In this document: positions 1 to 6,854 of the stretch, one piece after another
Numbering within the stretch: the first letter of the stretch is position 1
How the letters are laid out: the number at the start of each line of letters is the position of its first letter
From: Sphaerochaeta sp.
GTDB lineage: Bacteria > Spirochaetota > Spirochaetia > Sphaerochaetales > Sphaerochaetaceae
NCBI GenBank assembly: GCA_023228445.1
Contig: JALOBD010000018.1
Location: 1 to 20,100 of the forward strand
Reading direction: 5' to 3'
Length of the DNA: 20,100 nt
Notes under the pieces: generated by a model
The model's database searches: none
What the model saw: only the letters and a program-made list of their open reading frames with translations
Told to the model about the DNA's origin: nothing
Program-made: the position numbers and the translations under genes

Positions 1-829
1 TCATGGCGATGTCGTTGTTGTCCTGGTTGAAGAGGTTGCGGGCATTCTTGTAGGTGGGAGAGCCGAGGTTTCGCCCCAGCGGTCCCCACTGCTGCATGAA
101 GCGCAGGGCCCCGATCCAGGCATCGTCGCCGATGATGGCCTTCTTGCCATCAGCGGAGAGCAGGTCACCACCCAGCTGCTCGACCATCGGGATGAAGAAC
201 TCGAGGTAGTACGGGTAGCGGAAGTCGAAGCCGCGGCGTACGAGGATGTCGCCATCGCGCAGGACCAACTTCTCGCTGATGTCAGCCATCTGCTCCCAGG
301 TTTTAGGATAATCCCTCTCGGCATCGAGACCTGCTGAACGGAAGACCCGCTTGTTGATGTAGATCGCCCAGTTGGTCAGCTCCAGCGGAAGGCCATAGAC
401 CTCGCCGCCGACGGTGACGGTGTCGAGCACGCCTTCGACGTACTTGTCCAAGAGATCCTGCTCATTCTTGTATCCAGCTGCCTGGTAATCGACTGGGGCG
501 ACGAGCCCGTTGGTGATATAGGCATACTGGTTTTCGATGGGTAGGTTGAACATGTCCGGTCCCTGCTTGGCAGCAAATGCGGTTTGGACGACCTCAATCT
601 GCTTGGAGGAGGGGTTGGTGGTCCTGACGACGGTGATGAGCGGGTTCTCCTTCATGAACTGCTCGATCAGCTCCGTCTCCAATGTGGTTCGGGCCGGATC
701 CTCATGGGTCCAGTAGTGGACGGTCACCGGCTTGCTCTCGTCGACCTTCGCCTCCTTGGTCCCCGCTGCAAAGAGCGAGAGGGGCAGCACCATGGTCAGG
801 AGCAACAGAATTACCAATGTTTTTTTCAT
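1..829 (-). CDS. ABC transporter family 1 (sugar-type) substrate-binding protein, 3' end beyond window
   Basis: Periplasmic solute-binding protein that would deliver a sugar or similar solute to an ABC importer. The frame starts with ATG at 829-827, has a strong AAGGAGGT Shine-Dalgarno at 838-845 (8-base spacing), and stays open for 276 codons to the left edge. The N-terminus is a signal peptide (MKK, then a hydrophobic stretch ending LSLFAAGTKE). It has no lipobox cysteine. The mature part begins with TVTVHYWTHEDP-like residues and carries family 1 SBP features: FNLPIENQYAYITNGLVAP-like hinge text, a YGLPLELTNWAIYINKRVF segment (the usual 'lP....i.YNk..f' motif) and TWEQMADISEKL. Permease genes would be expected further left, outside the window. 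The substrate cannot be told from this part. Family is confident, substrate unknown. Confidence 0.85.
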   Translation of the reverse strand, partial: MKKTLVILLLLTMVLPLSLFAAGTKEAKVDESKPVTVHYWTHEDPARTTLETELIEQFMKENPLITVVRTTNPSSKQIEVVQTAFAAKQGPDMFNLPIENQYAYITNGLVAPVDYQAAGYKNEQDLLDKYVEGVLDTVTVGGEVYGLPLELTNWAIYINKRVFRSAGLDAERDYPKTWEQMADISEKLVLRDGDILVRRGFDFRYPYYLEFFIPMVEQLGGDLLSADGKKAIIGDDAWIGALRFMQQWGPLGRNLGSPTYKNARNLFNQDNNDIAM

Positions 830-971
830 GATCTCAGACCTCCTTAATCAGTCTTTCTGCCTTCATTGTCGGGCCCAACCATTGATATAACAAGAAAAAT
901 GTTTTGTGGTTGTGCGAGCATTCTTGCAGGGGTGGTCAAGATTGGTCAGAAGAACACAGAATCATCGTATC

Positions 972-1349
972 CTATGGCTCTCTCTGTAGATAGGACTGGA
1001 GGAATGAAGCCAATCGCTCCATGGTGGCCGATGAGATATCGTGCTCGATGAGGCAGGCATCCTCCTCGGCGGTGACCGGGTCGACACCGAGCACATCGAC
1101 GAAGAAACTGGTCAGTGTCTTGTGGCGAAAGTACACTTGGGCAGCCTTCAGCCTCCCCTTCTCGGTGAGGCGGATGTCACCGTAGGTCTCCTGTTCGATA
1201 TACCCGTCAGCGGCCAGCACCTTCATGGCCCGGTTCACACTCGGTTTGGAGACACCGAGCCGGTTGGCCACATCGGTGGTGCGCACCTTGCCCCTCTCCT
1301 CATCGAGCTGCAGCACCGCTTCCAGATAGTCTTCCCCTGATTTCTTCAT
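972..1349 (-). CDS. DtxR/MntR-family metal-dependent transcriptional repressor
   Basis: A 125-residue regulator expected to sense Mn(II) or Fe(II) in the cytoplasm and repress metal-uptake genes. Residues 1-60 form the winged helix-turn-helix (EDYLEAVLQL, then TTDVANRLGVSKPSVNRAMK as recognition helices, then the wing LTEKG at 61-65). Residues 70-120 form the dimerisation and metal-binding domain. Candidate ligands are D7, E10, H76, C99, E102 and H103 (CLIEHDIS). The pattern mixes an MntR-like Asp near the N-terminus with a DtxR-like Cys at 99. The C-terminal SH3-like domain of DtxR is absent, as in MntR. ATG at 1349 is chosen. The only Shine-Dalgarno is a weak AGGA about 10 bases upstream, which overlaps a possible -10 box. 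No metal transporter lies beside it, so its targets are unknown. Confidence 0.85.
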   Translation of the reverse strand: MKKSGEDYLEAVLQLDEERGKVRTTDVANRLGVSKPSVNRAMKVLAADGYIEQETYGDIRLTEKGRLKAAQVYFRHKTLTSFFVDVLGVDPVTAEEDACLIEHDISSATMERLASFLQSYLQREP

Positions 1350-1358
1350 GGCAATAAA

Positions 1359-1387
1359 ATCCTACCACACAAGAGGGGGTTTGTCAG
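1359..1387 (-). promoter_or_regulatory. possible promoter of the DtxR/MntR-like gene, near-leaderless
   Basis: On the minus strand, CTGACA (1387-1382) and TAGGAT (1364-1359) are separated by 17 bases. The -35 matches consensus at 5 of 6 positions and the -10 at 4 of 6. If used, transcription would begin only a few bases before the ATG at 1349. The AGGA inside the -10 is also the only Shine-Dalgarno candidate. Confidence 0.3.
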
Positions 1388-1559
1388 TAGCGCGTATCGT
1401 GGTATCGAAAGCTCCCCATCACCGTGTGGATTTAGCCGACATGCTCTGGAGAGGCTTCAAGAGAGGCGGTATCTCGAGGATAGCCAAGGTCTGGTACACT
1501 CATGTCCTGCATCTTCTCAAAGATGAAGATTCTCGGGCACCGGCTCCATGAGAGAACCC
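1388..1559. other. intergenic stretch, nothing convincing
   Basis: About 170 bases between the regulator promoter and the end of the ABC-3C ATPase gene. A 67-codon plus-strand frame (1348-1551) has no Shine-Dalgarno and no recognisable motif. I see no RNA gene, clear terminator hairpin or repeat. It may hold a decayed fragment at the edge of the defence island, but that cannot be shown. Confidence 0.3.
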
Positions 1560-3254
1560 TCAGGTGACCTTGAAGAGTCGATCCTGTTGCGAAAGGCAAA
1601 GAATCTCCATGGACGAGAGCTCAAGATCCACCGGCAGCTTATCTCGCAGAACCGGCAGGACATATTGGCAGTTCACCTCATCAACTATTTCAGTGAGTAA
1701 ATTGGTGATCTGGTTGGCGTGCACGTTCTCAATCTGGTCCTGCAATATAAAATGGAGGCAAGGCAGGTCAAGCGTATCGGCGAACTGGATATAGGCAAGG
1801 TCGAATGCAGCCATCTGGCTCTTCTTGCTCCCAGTGCCGGGATTGCCTTCAATGTTGCTTACCGAAAAGATCAAGAAATCGCCGCGTTGCTCTGCACTGA
1901 GCAGTGCTGCGTTCCCAGTCAGTCGCTCCGAGAGGACGGCATAGTATTGATTGAATAGACTGATCCGCGCATTGATCAACGAATCCTTATCTGATAATCC
2001 TTCATTGATTTTGGCAAGCTGGTCATCGATACCCTTGAGTGCCTCTTCACTCGCTCTCCAGAGGTTGGACTGCTCTTCAAGCCGTCCCTTCTGTTCATAC
2101 GAAGCATTGAGCATCGTGATGATTTCATCCAATTCATCAATGGCTCCCCTCTTCCTCACATCCTCTATCAGGGTTCTCTCCTGCTTGAGGAGCCGTTGGA
2201 GTTCTCTCCGTAACTGTCCCAACTCCTTCTCCAAGGCAGGGACTTCCTCAGTGATGAAGGCAAGGCGTTTCTCCATCATCGCATTGTGCAATTTGACTAC
2301 ATCGTCGAAGGAACGCTGGAGGTGAGGGATCAGGACACGGGATCGTTCATAGAGTGCTGCAGTCTGGGAGAGGTCAATGGTTGCTCGTCCCTCCTCAACA
2401 CTCTCTGCACTTTCGTGTATTAACTGCCGCCTAAGATCAAGGCGGGATATCCTCGTCGAAACGCTGCTGATGGACGAACGCACGGTATTAAGTTCATTAA
2501 GATCGGCCTCAAACTCTTCATTCAAGTTGAAAGAGGCTTTCTTTCGTTCTAAATCCTCGATTTTGTTGTTCACCAACAAGAGTGCTTGGGAAATCTGAGG
2601 AGGGTTGCTCTGCTTTCTGAGCCGGGCTTGCAACTTCTCTTCGAGGTTCCGGTCGCGAACCAGTGCCTCCTTTGATTGATCGCCATCAATACCGAGCCAA
2701 AAGAGATGAAGAGTCTCATAGGTGGCTTCCGTGACGACATTGGGAGCGAGGACCCGGATGGTGTTGGTAAGCTTGTGCTTCTCATCACGGATATTCTTGG
2801 AGATGATTTGCCTGAACGTAGGTTGTTCTGACTCACTCTTGAAGATCAACCGTTTGAGCGTCGATTGAAACTCCTTGGGATTTGGGTATGGCTGACCGTT
2901 GATGTTCTGTATCTTCTTGTTGCGACGAAGAAAGTTACGCTTGATTACTACTGCACCAGAAGAGTCTTCAAAATGCTCGACCAGCGTGAGGGTAATGACA
3001 ACGTTGTTCTCCGTTAGAAACGATTCGACAGCGGCATTGGATGTCTTGAATTCAGTGTCTTGGTAGATGTTCTTTCCATCGCCTCCAAGGCAAAAGTCGA
3101 TGAGGCGCAGGACGGTGGTCTTTCCCACGCTGTTGCCAGAAGCTCTGCGATCAGAGGATGAAGTCTCGTCGACAATCAGGTTAATACCACGCCTGAAGGC
3201 GACCTCACGTACAAGACGATCATCGTGGTGGATGGCAAGGTGTTTCAGCCACAT
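1560..3254 (-). CDS. ABC-3C system SMC-like ATPase (DUF2326/YydD type)
   Basis: A 564-residue SMC/ABC-type ATPase, the motor of an ABC-three-component conflict system. The N-terminus (MWLKHLAIHHDDRLV) is a first beta strand leading into a Walker A loop, SGNSVGKTTVLRLIDFCLGG, with G40, G44, K45 and T46. Residues about 200-430 are charged, Leu/Glu/Arg-rich and coiled-coil-like (LEKELGQLRRELQRLLKQE). The C-terminal DUF2326-like part has a signature-loop equivalent, GTGSKKSQMAAFDLAY (473-488), and a degenerate Walker B, LHFILQDQIENVH (D506, E509). ATG at 3254 is preferred over upstream in-frame starts: it has GGGGAG at 3264-3269 with 9-base spacing, and the conserved fold begins there. It overlaps the middle-component gene by 10 bases. 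The coding frame looks intact. The family is named from Aravind-group ABC-3C work and COG5293; the subfamily is tentative. Confidence 0.8.
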   Translation of the reverse strand: MWLKHLAIHHDDRLVREVAFRRGINLIVDETSSSDRRASGNSVGKTTVLRLIDFCLGGDGKNIYQDTEFKTSNAAVESFLTENNVVITLTLVEHFEDSSGAVVIKRNFLRRNKKIQNINGQPYPNPKEFQSTLKRLIFKSESEQPTFRQIISKNIRDEKHKLTNTIRVLAPNVVTEATYETLHLFWLGIDGDQSKEALVRDRNLEEKLQARLRKQSNPPQISQALLLVNNKIEDLERKKASFNLNEEFEADLNELNTVRSSISSVSTRISRLDLRRQLIHESAESVEEGRATIDLSQTAALYERSRVLIPHLQRSFDDVVKLHNAMMEKRLAFITEEVPALEKELGQLRRELQRLLKQERTLIEDVRKRGAIDELDEIITMLNASYEQKGRLEEQSNLWRASEEALKGIDDQLAKINEGLSDKDSLINARISLFNQYYAVLSERLTGNAALLSAEQRGDFLIFSVSNIEGNPGTGSKKSQMAAFDLAYIQFADTLDLPCLHFILQDQIENVHANQITNLLTEIVDEVNCQYVLPVLRDKLPVDLELSSMEILCLSQQDRLFKVT

Positions 3255-3478
3255 CTGTGCAGTCTCCCCTCTTTGCAAAGATCCAATGCCCCGAGCAGAT
3301 AGAGCCACTCAATGGCAAGTGAGAACAAGCCATAGGAGAGGGCATAGGCACTCTTGCTCTCCTGGTAGAGGTCAATGATTTCCCACTCGAGTGTTTCAAA
3401 TCGATCCAACAATGCTAAAAGTTGGGAACCTACATAGTAAATGTCATTGGTCGGGTGCACATCACTGCTGAGCAACAT
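3245..3478 (-). CDS. ABC-3C system middle component (MC6-like)
   Basis: A 77-residue protein in the middle-component position of an ABC-3C operon, between the effector C-terminal domain and the ATPase. It reads as a small winged-helix-like adaptor. The N-terminal segment has YYVGSQLLALLDRFETLEWEIIDLYQES, followed by YGLFSLAIEWLYLLGALDLCKEGRLHRCG. The 'L..LYLLGAI....G.l' ending is typical of the MC6-like family (assigned from memory, not searched). Its ATG (3478-3476) shares one base with the TAA of the upstream gene (TAATG). Its 3' end overlaps the ATPase start, so the three genes are translationally coupled. In described systems the middle component is thought to link ATPase and effector; that role is inferred here. 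Confidence 0.7.
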   Translation of the reverse strand: MLLSSDVHPTNDIYYVGSQLLALLDRFETLEWEIIDLYQESKSAYALSYGLFSLAIEWLYLLGALDLCKEGRLHRCG

Positions 3479-3867
3479 TATCTAGGTTCCTCCATAATTT
3501 TGCATCGAATGAATGCATCCACGAGAACAATGCGAAGACCAAATTCCAAGTCCTCCTTCCACTCTGAGGTACTCTCGATGCCATTGTACAGTTCTTCGAA
3601 CACCTCATTGAAGATAGTATCTGAATTTTTCCGGACAATTTCCAGCGCTTGGTCCGAATATCCCAATACGTGTCGTCCCTTCACCCTCAAATACACAGCT
3701 CGCATCGCATCCAATACCCGTGTCTTCTTGATGGATCCAGCTGCGTCAAGCTCATCATACAGAGCGTTGATCTTTGCGTGGTATACCTTGTAGTCTTCAC
3801 TGATTGTCCAATCTTGTCCAAATAATAGTTGACGATGAATCTCTGTAGGACGAGTATAAGATATCAC
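3478..3867 (-). CDS. orphan ABC-3C effector C-terminal domain, N-terminal effector domain missing
   Basis: A 129-residue frame that resembles only the C-terminal, ATPase-coupling domain of ABC-3C effector components. It has RPTEIHRQLLFGQDW at the start, KINALYDELDAAGSIKKTRVL in the middle and the family-like ending VLVDAFIRCKIMEEP. In complete systems this domain follows a variable N-terminal effector (for example a nuclease, protease or TIR-type domain). Here the only start is GTG at 3867-3865. An in-frame TGA lies two codons upstream, there is no Shine-Dalgarno, and just 31 bases remain before the divergent AAA+ gene. I infer that the N-terminal effector part was cut off by rearrangement. 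It could instead be a natural stand-alone adaptor. Stop codon and next start overlap as TAATG. Confidence 0.65.
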   Translation of the reverse strand: MISYTRPTEIHRQLLFGQDWTISEDYKVYHAKINALYDELDAAGSIKKTRVLDAMRAVYLRVKGRHVLGYSDQALEIVRKNSDTIFNEVFEELYNGIESTSEWKEDLEFGLRIVLVDAFIRCKIMEEPR

Positions 3868-3898
3868 GTATCAATCATGTCCGATATATTGGTGTTGA
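3868..3898. other. 31-bp head-to-head junction of two defence modules
   Basis: This is the whole space between the minus-strand ABC-3C effector fragment and the plus-strand AAA+ gene. It has no Shine-Dalgarno for either gene and no good promoter (only a lone TATATT-like -10). An in-frame TGA touches the AAA+ ATG (TGAATG). It looks like a recombination seam rather than a normal divergent promoter region. Confidence 0.5.
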
Positions 3899-5044
3899 AT
3901 GAAGACGAAATTAGTTATTACGTTAATCGAGGCTCATAATTCAGGAAGCGAAGATGCGTTTCGAAGTGCTGTGCATGCCCTTTCTGATGATGAAGACAAA
4001 AAAAGGAACAGCACCACTGCCTCTTTGCTGCGCCAAGCCTACGTATACAACGTGCGTCGTTCGATGGCGCATGACGATAGCCCGATGGCAACCGTCTCAT
4101 ATATGTCACCCGATGTAGGGGTGGTACCAAAGGACAAGGACAGTGTATTGGCATTGTTGGAAGTACTGAATCCAAAAACCACCCTGCAGGACGTGGCGCT
4201 TCCGTTAAAGACGATGAATGTCCTCAAACAGATTATCGAAGAGCAAAAATCACAGGAAAAACTTATCGAGCGCGGGATTGCTCCGTCGAACAGACTTTTG
4301 TTCTGTGGCCCTCCCGGATGCGGAAAAACGTTGACAGCCACAGCCTTGGCAGGCGAACTGGGATTGCCGATGGCGTATGTTCGACTCGATGGATTGATTT
4401 CCTCCTTCCTTGGGCAGACCGGTGCGAACATCAGAAAGGTGTTCGACTTTGCCAAGCCGCAGCGAATTATGCTGTTTTTGGATGAGTTTGATGCCATCGC
4501 TAAAAAACGTGACGACTCCAATGAACTCGGTGAGCTCAAGAGAGTGGTCACGACACTGCTTCAGAACATGGATGCCATGCCGTCGAATGTGTTGCTGGTT
4601 GCTGCGACGAACCACCATCATCTTTTGGATCCCGCCATCTGGAGGAGATTCAATGCCACAATCTTGCTGGAATCTCCTACCTATGAACAACGTCAGCAGA
4701 TCGTCGAGCACTTCTGTGCTGAGAAACTCCCGGAGTATAGAGTGGATACCAAGACTGCTACCGTGCTCTCAGAAGGTATGAGCGGAGCTGACGTATACGA
4801 GTTCATGCAAACCTTGGCCAAAAGCTGTGTAATGGAGGCTAATCATGGAGAGGTTGGACAAAAAAAGATCGCTGAGGCGTGGCTAACACAGAATACGTTG
4901 TTGATGAGTGGGAGTGGAGATGACTATATGAAAGCGCTGTATGAACTGAACATCCAAGGCGTCCCCCTCAGGACTCTAGAGGAAATTTCAGGCATTCCTC
5001 GATCAACCTTGGACTATCGGTTTAAAAAGGAGAGAACCCAATGA
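3899..5044 (+). CDS. ietA: IetA-like AAA+ ATPase with C-terminal helix-turn-helix
   Basis: A 381-residue AAA+ ATPase of the type paired with subtilases in IetAS-like anti-phage systems. Residues 1-60 are a short helical N-domain. The AAA core follows, with Walker A GPPGCGKT (137-144), Walker B LFLDEFDA (192-199), sensor 1 at N238 (VAATNHHHLLD), arginine fingers in IWRRF (R249, R250) and a lid with GMSGADVYEF (293-302). Residues about 355-377 (VPLRTLEEISGIPRSTLDYR) look like a helix-turn-helix. The catalytic residues are all present, so the ATPase could be active. ATG at 3899 is the first possible start because an in-frame TGA precedes it; no Shine-Dalgarno is visible. The gene ends in an ATGA overlap with the subtilase gene, the usual coupling of this pair. 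Assignment is from motif memory and gene order. Confidence 0.75.
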   Translation: MKTKLVITLIEAHNSGSEDAFRSAVHALSDDEDKKRNSTTASLLRQAYVYNVRRSMAHDDSPMATVSYMSPDVGVVPKDKDSVLALLEVLNPKTTLQDVALPLKTMNVLKQIIEEQKSQEKLIERGIAPSNRLLFCGPPGCGKTLTATALAGELGLPMAYVRLDGLISSFLGQTGANIRKVFDFAKPQRIMLFLDEFDAIAKKRDDSNELGELKRVVTTLLQNMDAMPSNVLLVAATNHHHLLDPAIWRRFNATILLESPTYEQRQQIVEHFCAEKLPEYRVDTKTATVLSEGMSGADVYEFMQTLAKSCVMEANHGEVGQKKIAEAWLTQNTLLMSGSGDDYMKALYELNIQGVPLRTLEEISGIPRSTLDYRFKKERTQ

Positions 5045-5769
5045 CGACCAATGAACAGCAGAAGGAACACGTTTGGATTCCTGACAGTGAGGTCACCAGA
5101 ATAGGGAAAAAGCCTACAGCAAGGGGAAAATCGTACGACAAGGATTTTGGGGTACACGGCGCTAAATTGGGAGAGAGCCTGTCCTCGATCAAGCATGCAA
5201 TCGAGAAGGTTGTAGAAGATGATTCATTGGCAGATATTGATCTGATGGTGTTCAAGATTGAATTACCGGAAGGTGAGAAGATAAAGGATAAGAGTCAGCT
5301 ATTCCATGCAACGGGTTTGGAGATCAAGGCTGTCAAGACCGAACGGACTGCAATCGTGTCAACGACCAAAGATCGATTTTCTGCTCTGCAAAGGAAGATT
5401 GAGACCTATAGTCGGCGAGGAATAGGGCAAACATACTACAATGCGATCGATGATTTTCAGCCGTATATTGGTAGTGAGAAAAACTCAAACTCGTTGCAGA
5501 AACTCGTTGCATCAAGGGAAATCCCTCCTGTTGTGGATGTCCAGTTGATGCTCCTGCCTAGATTAGATCAACACCAATATCAAACAGTGGTGGAGAAAAT
5601 TGCAGCCAAGGTTTTGGCCTATCATGGGAAAGTCAAAGATAAATCGTTCTATTTGTCAGATAATACTCCGGTTCTCCGTGCTGTGATTCCCTCCACAGCA
5701 CTCACCCATTTTGAAAATGATTCAGCGATTTATCGAATCGAGGAAACCGATTTTTTAGTGCTGGGGTAG
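5041..5769 (+). CDS. ietS: IetS-like subtilase, N-terminal fragment (242 residues, broken)
   Basis: This frame encodes the non-catalytic N-terminal domain that precedes the S8 peptidase domain in IetS-type proteases. Visible segments are GKSYDKDFGVHGAKLGESLS near the start, a KIELPEGEKIK strand, TERTAIVSTTKDRFSALQRK and YYNAIDDFQPYIGSEKNS. It stops at TAG 5767-5769 before any catalytic residue. The catalytic-Asp region lies out of frame at 5775-5939. A complete subtilase of this type would also need downstream His and Ser regions, which are absent. The start ATG overlaps the AAA+ stop (ATGA). No protease activity is expected. The surviving 242-residue domain could still bind the ATPase if it is made. 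The identity depends strongly on the downstream Asp motif. Confidence 0.7.
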   Translation: MTTNEQQKEHVWIPDSEVTRIGKKPTARGKSYDKDFGVHGAKLGESLSSIKHAIEKVVEDDSLADIDLMVFKIELPEGEKIKDKSQLFHATGLEIKAVKTERTAIVSTTKDRFSALQRKIETYSRRGIGQTYYNAIDDFQPYIGSEKNSNSLQKLVASREIPPVVDVQLMLLPRLDQHQYQTVVEKIAAKVLAYHGKVKDKSFYLSDNTPVLRAVIPSTALTHFENDSAIYRIEETDFLVLG

Positions 5770-5774
5770 TGTAA

Positions 5775-5939
5775 AAAAGTTCTCAAGACCTAAATCACCT
5801 AGAACTTGATGACGGTACCCCTCTTGAAACCTTGCCGATAGTCGTTGTTCTCGATTCAGGCGTGTCGTTTCCCAAAGGATTGCAAGCTCTTGTGTATGAT
5901 CACTGGATTGATAGCACCGCAACAATTCTTATGCACTGA
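5775..5939 (+). pseudogene. out-of-frame remnant of the IetS-like subtilase catalytic Asp region
   Basis: Read in the frame of 5775, the DNA encodes a tail such as HLELDDGTPLETLPIVVV followed by LDSGVSFPKGLQ and DHW, then stops at TGA 5937-5939. VVVLDSGV is the classic first catalytic motif of S8 peptidases, with the catalytic Asp codon at 5853-5855. The frame differs from that of the upstream gene. At least two lesions are needed, because TAG at 5767 closes the first frame and TAA at 5772 closes this one upstream. No HGT or GTSMAxP motif follows. The subtilase was therefore truncated before the amino-acid transporter promoter. Confidence 0.75.
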
Positions 5940-5950
5940 AGTGAATATTT

Positions 5951-5978
5951 ATGCAAAAACACTGGAAATTCTTTGCAT
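5951..5978. promoter_or_regulatory. inverted repeat, candidate operator of the amino-acid transporter operon
   Basis: ATGCAAA (5951-5957) and TTTGCAT (5972-5978) are exact inverted copies with centres 21 bases apart. They flank and overlap the likely -35. A further TTATGCA at 5929-5935 repeats the left element (5949-5955) 20 bases upstream. The spacing of about two helical turns suits a dimeric regulator. The regulator is unknown. Confidence 0.4.
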
Positions 5979-5991
5979 TGTTCGCTACACT
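5963..5991 (+). promoter_or_regulatory. possible promoter of the amino-acid ABC operon
   Basis: TGGAAA (5963-5968) and TACACT (5986-5991) are 17 bases apart, about 30 bases before the start at 6023. Each matches the sigma-70 consensus at 4 of 6 positions, so the call is modest. Confidence 0.3.
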
Positions 5992-6022
5992 CCTGTAAAA
6001 GTCCACCGCAAAGGAGTTTGGT

Positions 6023-6838
6023 ATGAAACGATTGGTCACAGTGCTGCTGGTTCTGCTTGTCATAGGGTCGTTGGCCTTCGCCGCCGGAGCAAAGGAGCAG
6101 AAGTCGCTTGAAGACAACTCGCTTGAGAAGGTCATGAGCAAGGGTCGCTTTGTCATGGGGCTTGATGACAGCTTCCCGCCAATGGGCTTTCGCGACGAGA
6201 AGGGCGAGATCGTCGGCTTCGACGTCGACCTGGCCCGTGAGGTCACCAAGCGCCTCGGTGTCGAGTTGAAGCTGCAGCCCATCGATTGGAACGCCAAGGA
6301 GCAGGAGCTCAACACCGGCAACATCGACTGCATCTGGAACGGCTTTACCATCACCGATGAGCGCAAGGCCGCCATGACCTTCACCCCACCATACATCCAC
6401 AACGCCCAGGTGGTCGTCGTGCGTGATGACGCGCCCTACACCACCCTCGCCAGCCTCGCCGGCAAGACCGTCGGCTACCAGGCAGGCTCGTCGGCCAGCC
6501 AGGCCATCGACGACTCGCCGGCCTTCAAGAGCTCGATCAAGCAGCTCATCGAGTTCAAGGAGAACCTCACCGGCCTGATGGACCTTGAGATCGGGGGCAT
6601 CGATGCATTGGTCGTCGATGTGACGGTGGCCAGCGACAACATCCGGCGCAGCGGCAAGGCGTTCCGCATCCTCGCCGAAGAGCTGGCACCGGAGGACTAC
6701 GGCATCGGCTTTAGGAAAGGGGACCAGAAGCTCGCCGACGCAGTCTGGGAGCAGTTGGTCGCGATGCACAACGACGGTACCTTGGCACAGATCGCCATCG
6801 CGTGGTTTGATGTGGACAACACCGTTGTCGGCAATTGA
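6023..6838 (+). CDS. polar amino-acid ABC transporter substrate-binding protein (SBP family 3)
   Basis: A 271-residue periplasmic receptor that captures an amino acid and presents it to the membrane permease encoded next. A Sec signal peptide covers residues 1-23 (MKR, hydrophobic core, AFAAGAKE); there is no lipobox Cys. The family 3 signature is clear: GRFVMGLDDSFPPMGFRDEK, then IVGFDVDLAREVTKRLG, then LNTGNIDCIWNGFTITDERK with the carboxylate-binding Arg, MTFTPPYI, and a second-lobe Asp in ALVVDVTVASD. The ending (LADAVWEQLVAMHNDGTLAQIAIAWF) is also typical. The start is fixed by AAGGAG at 6011-6016 with 6-base spacing. It is the first gene of the operon and is followed by an attenuator-like hairpin. 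Substrate is not decidable; glutamine, arginine or cystine types all fit. Confidence 0.93.
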   Translation: MKRLVTVLLVLLVIGSLAFAAGAKEQKSLEDNSLEKVMSKGRFVMGLDDSFPPMGFRDEKGEIVGFDVDLAREVTKRLGVELKLQPIDWNAKEQELNTGNIDCIWNGFTITDERKAAMTFTPPYIHNAQVVVVRDDAPYTTLASLAGKTVGYQAGSSASQAIDDSPAFKSSIKQLIEFKENLTGLMDLEIGGIDALVVDVTVASDNIRRSGKAFRILAEELAPEDYGIGFRKGDQKLADAVWEQLVAMHNDGTLAQIAIAWFDVDNTVVGN

Positions 6839-6854
6839 AGAAGTGTGTATGCTG

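Noticed and set aside
1348..1551. 67-codon plus-strand frame between regulator and ABC-3C ATPase
   Set aside because: No Shine-Dalgarno, no homology I can recognise, and it overlaps the divergent regulator promoter.
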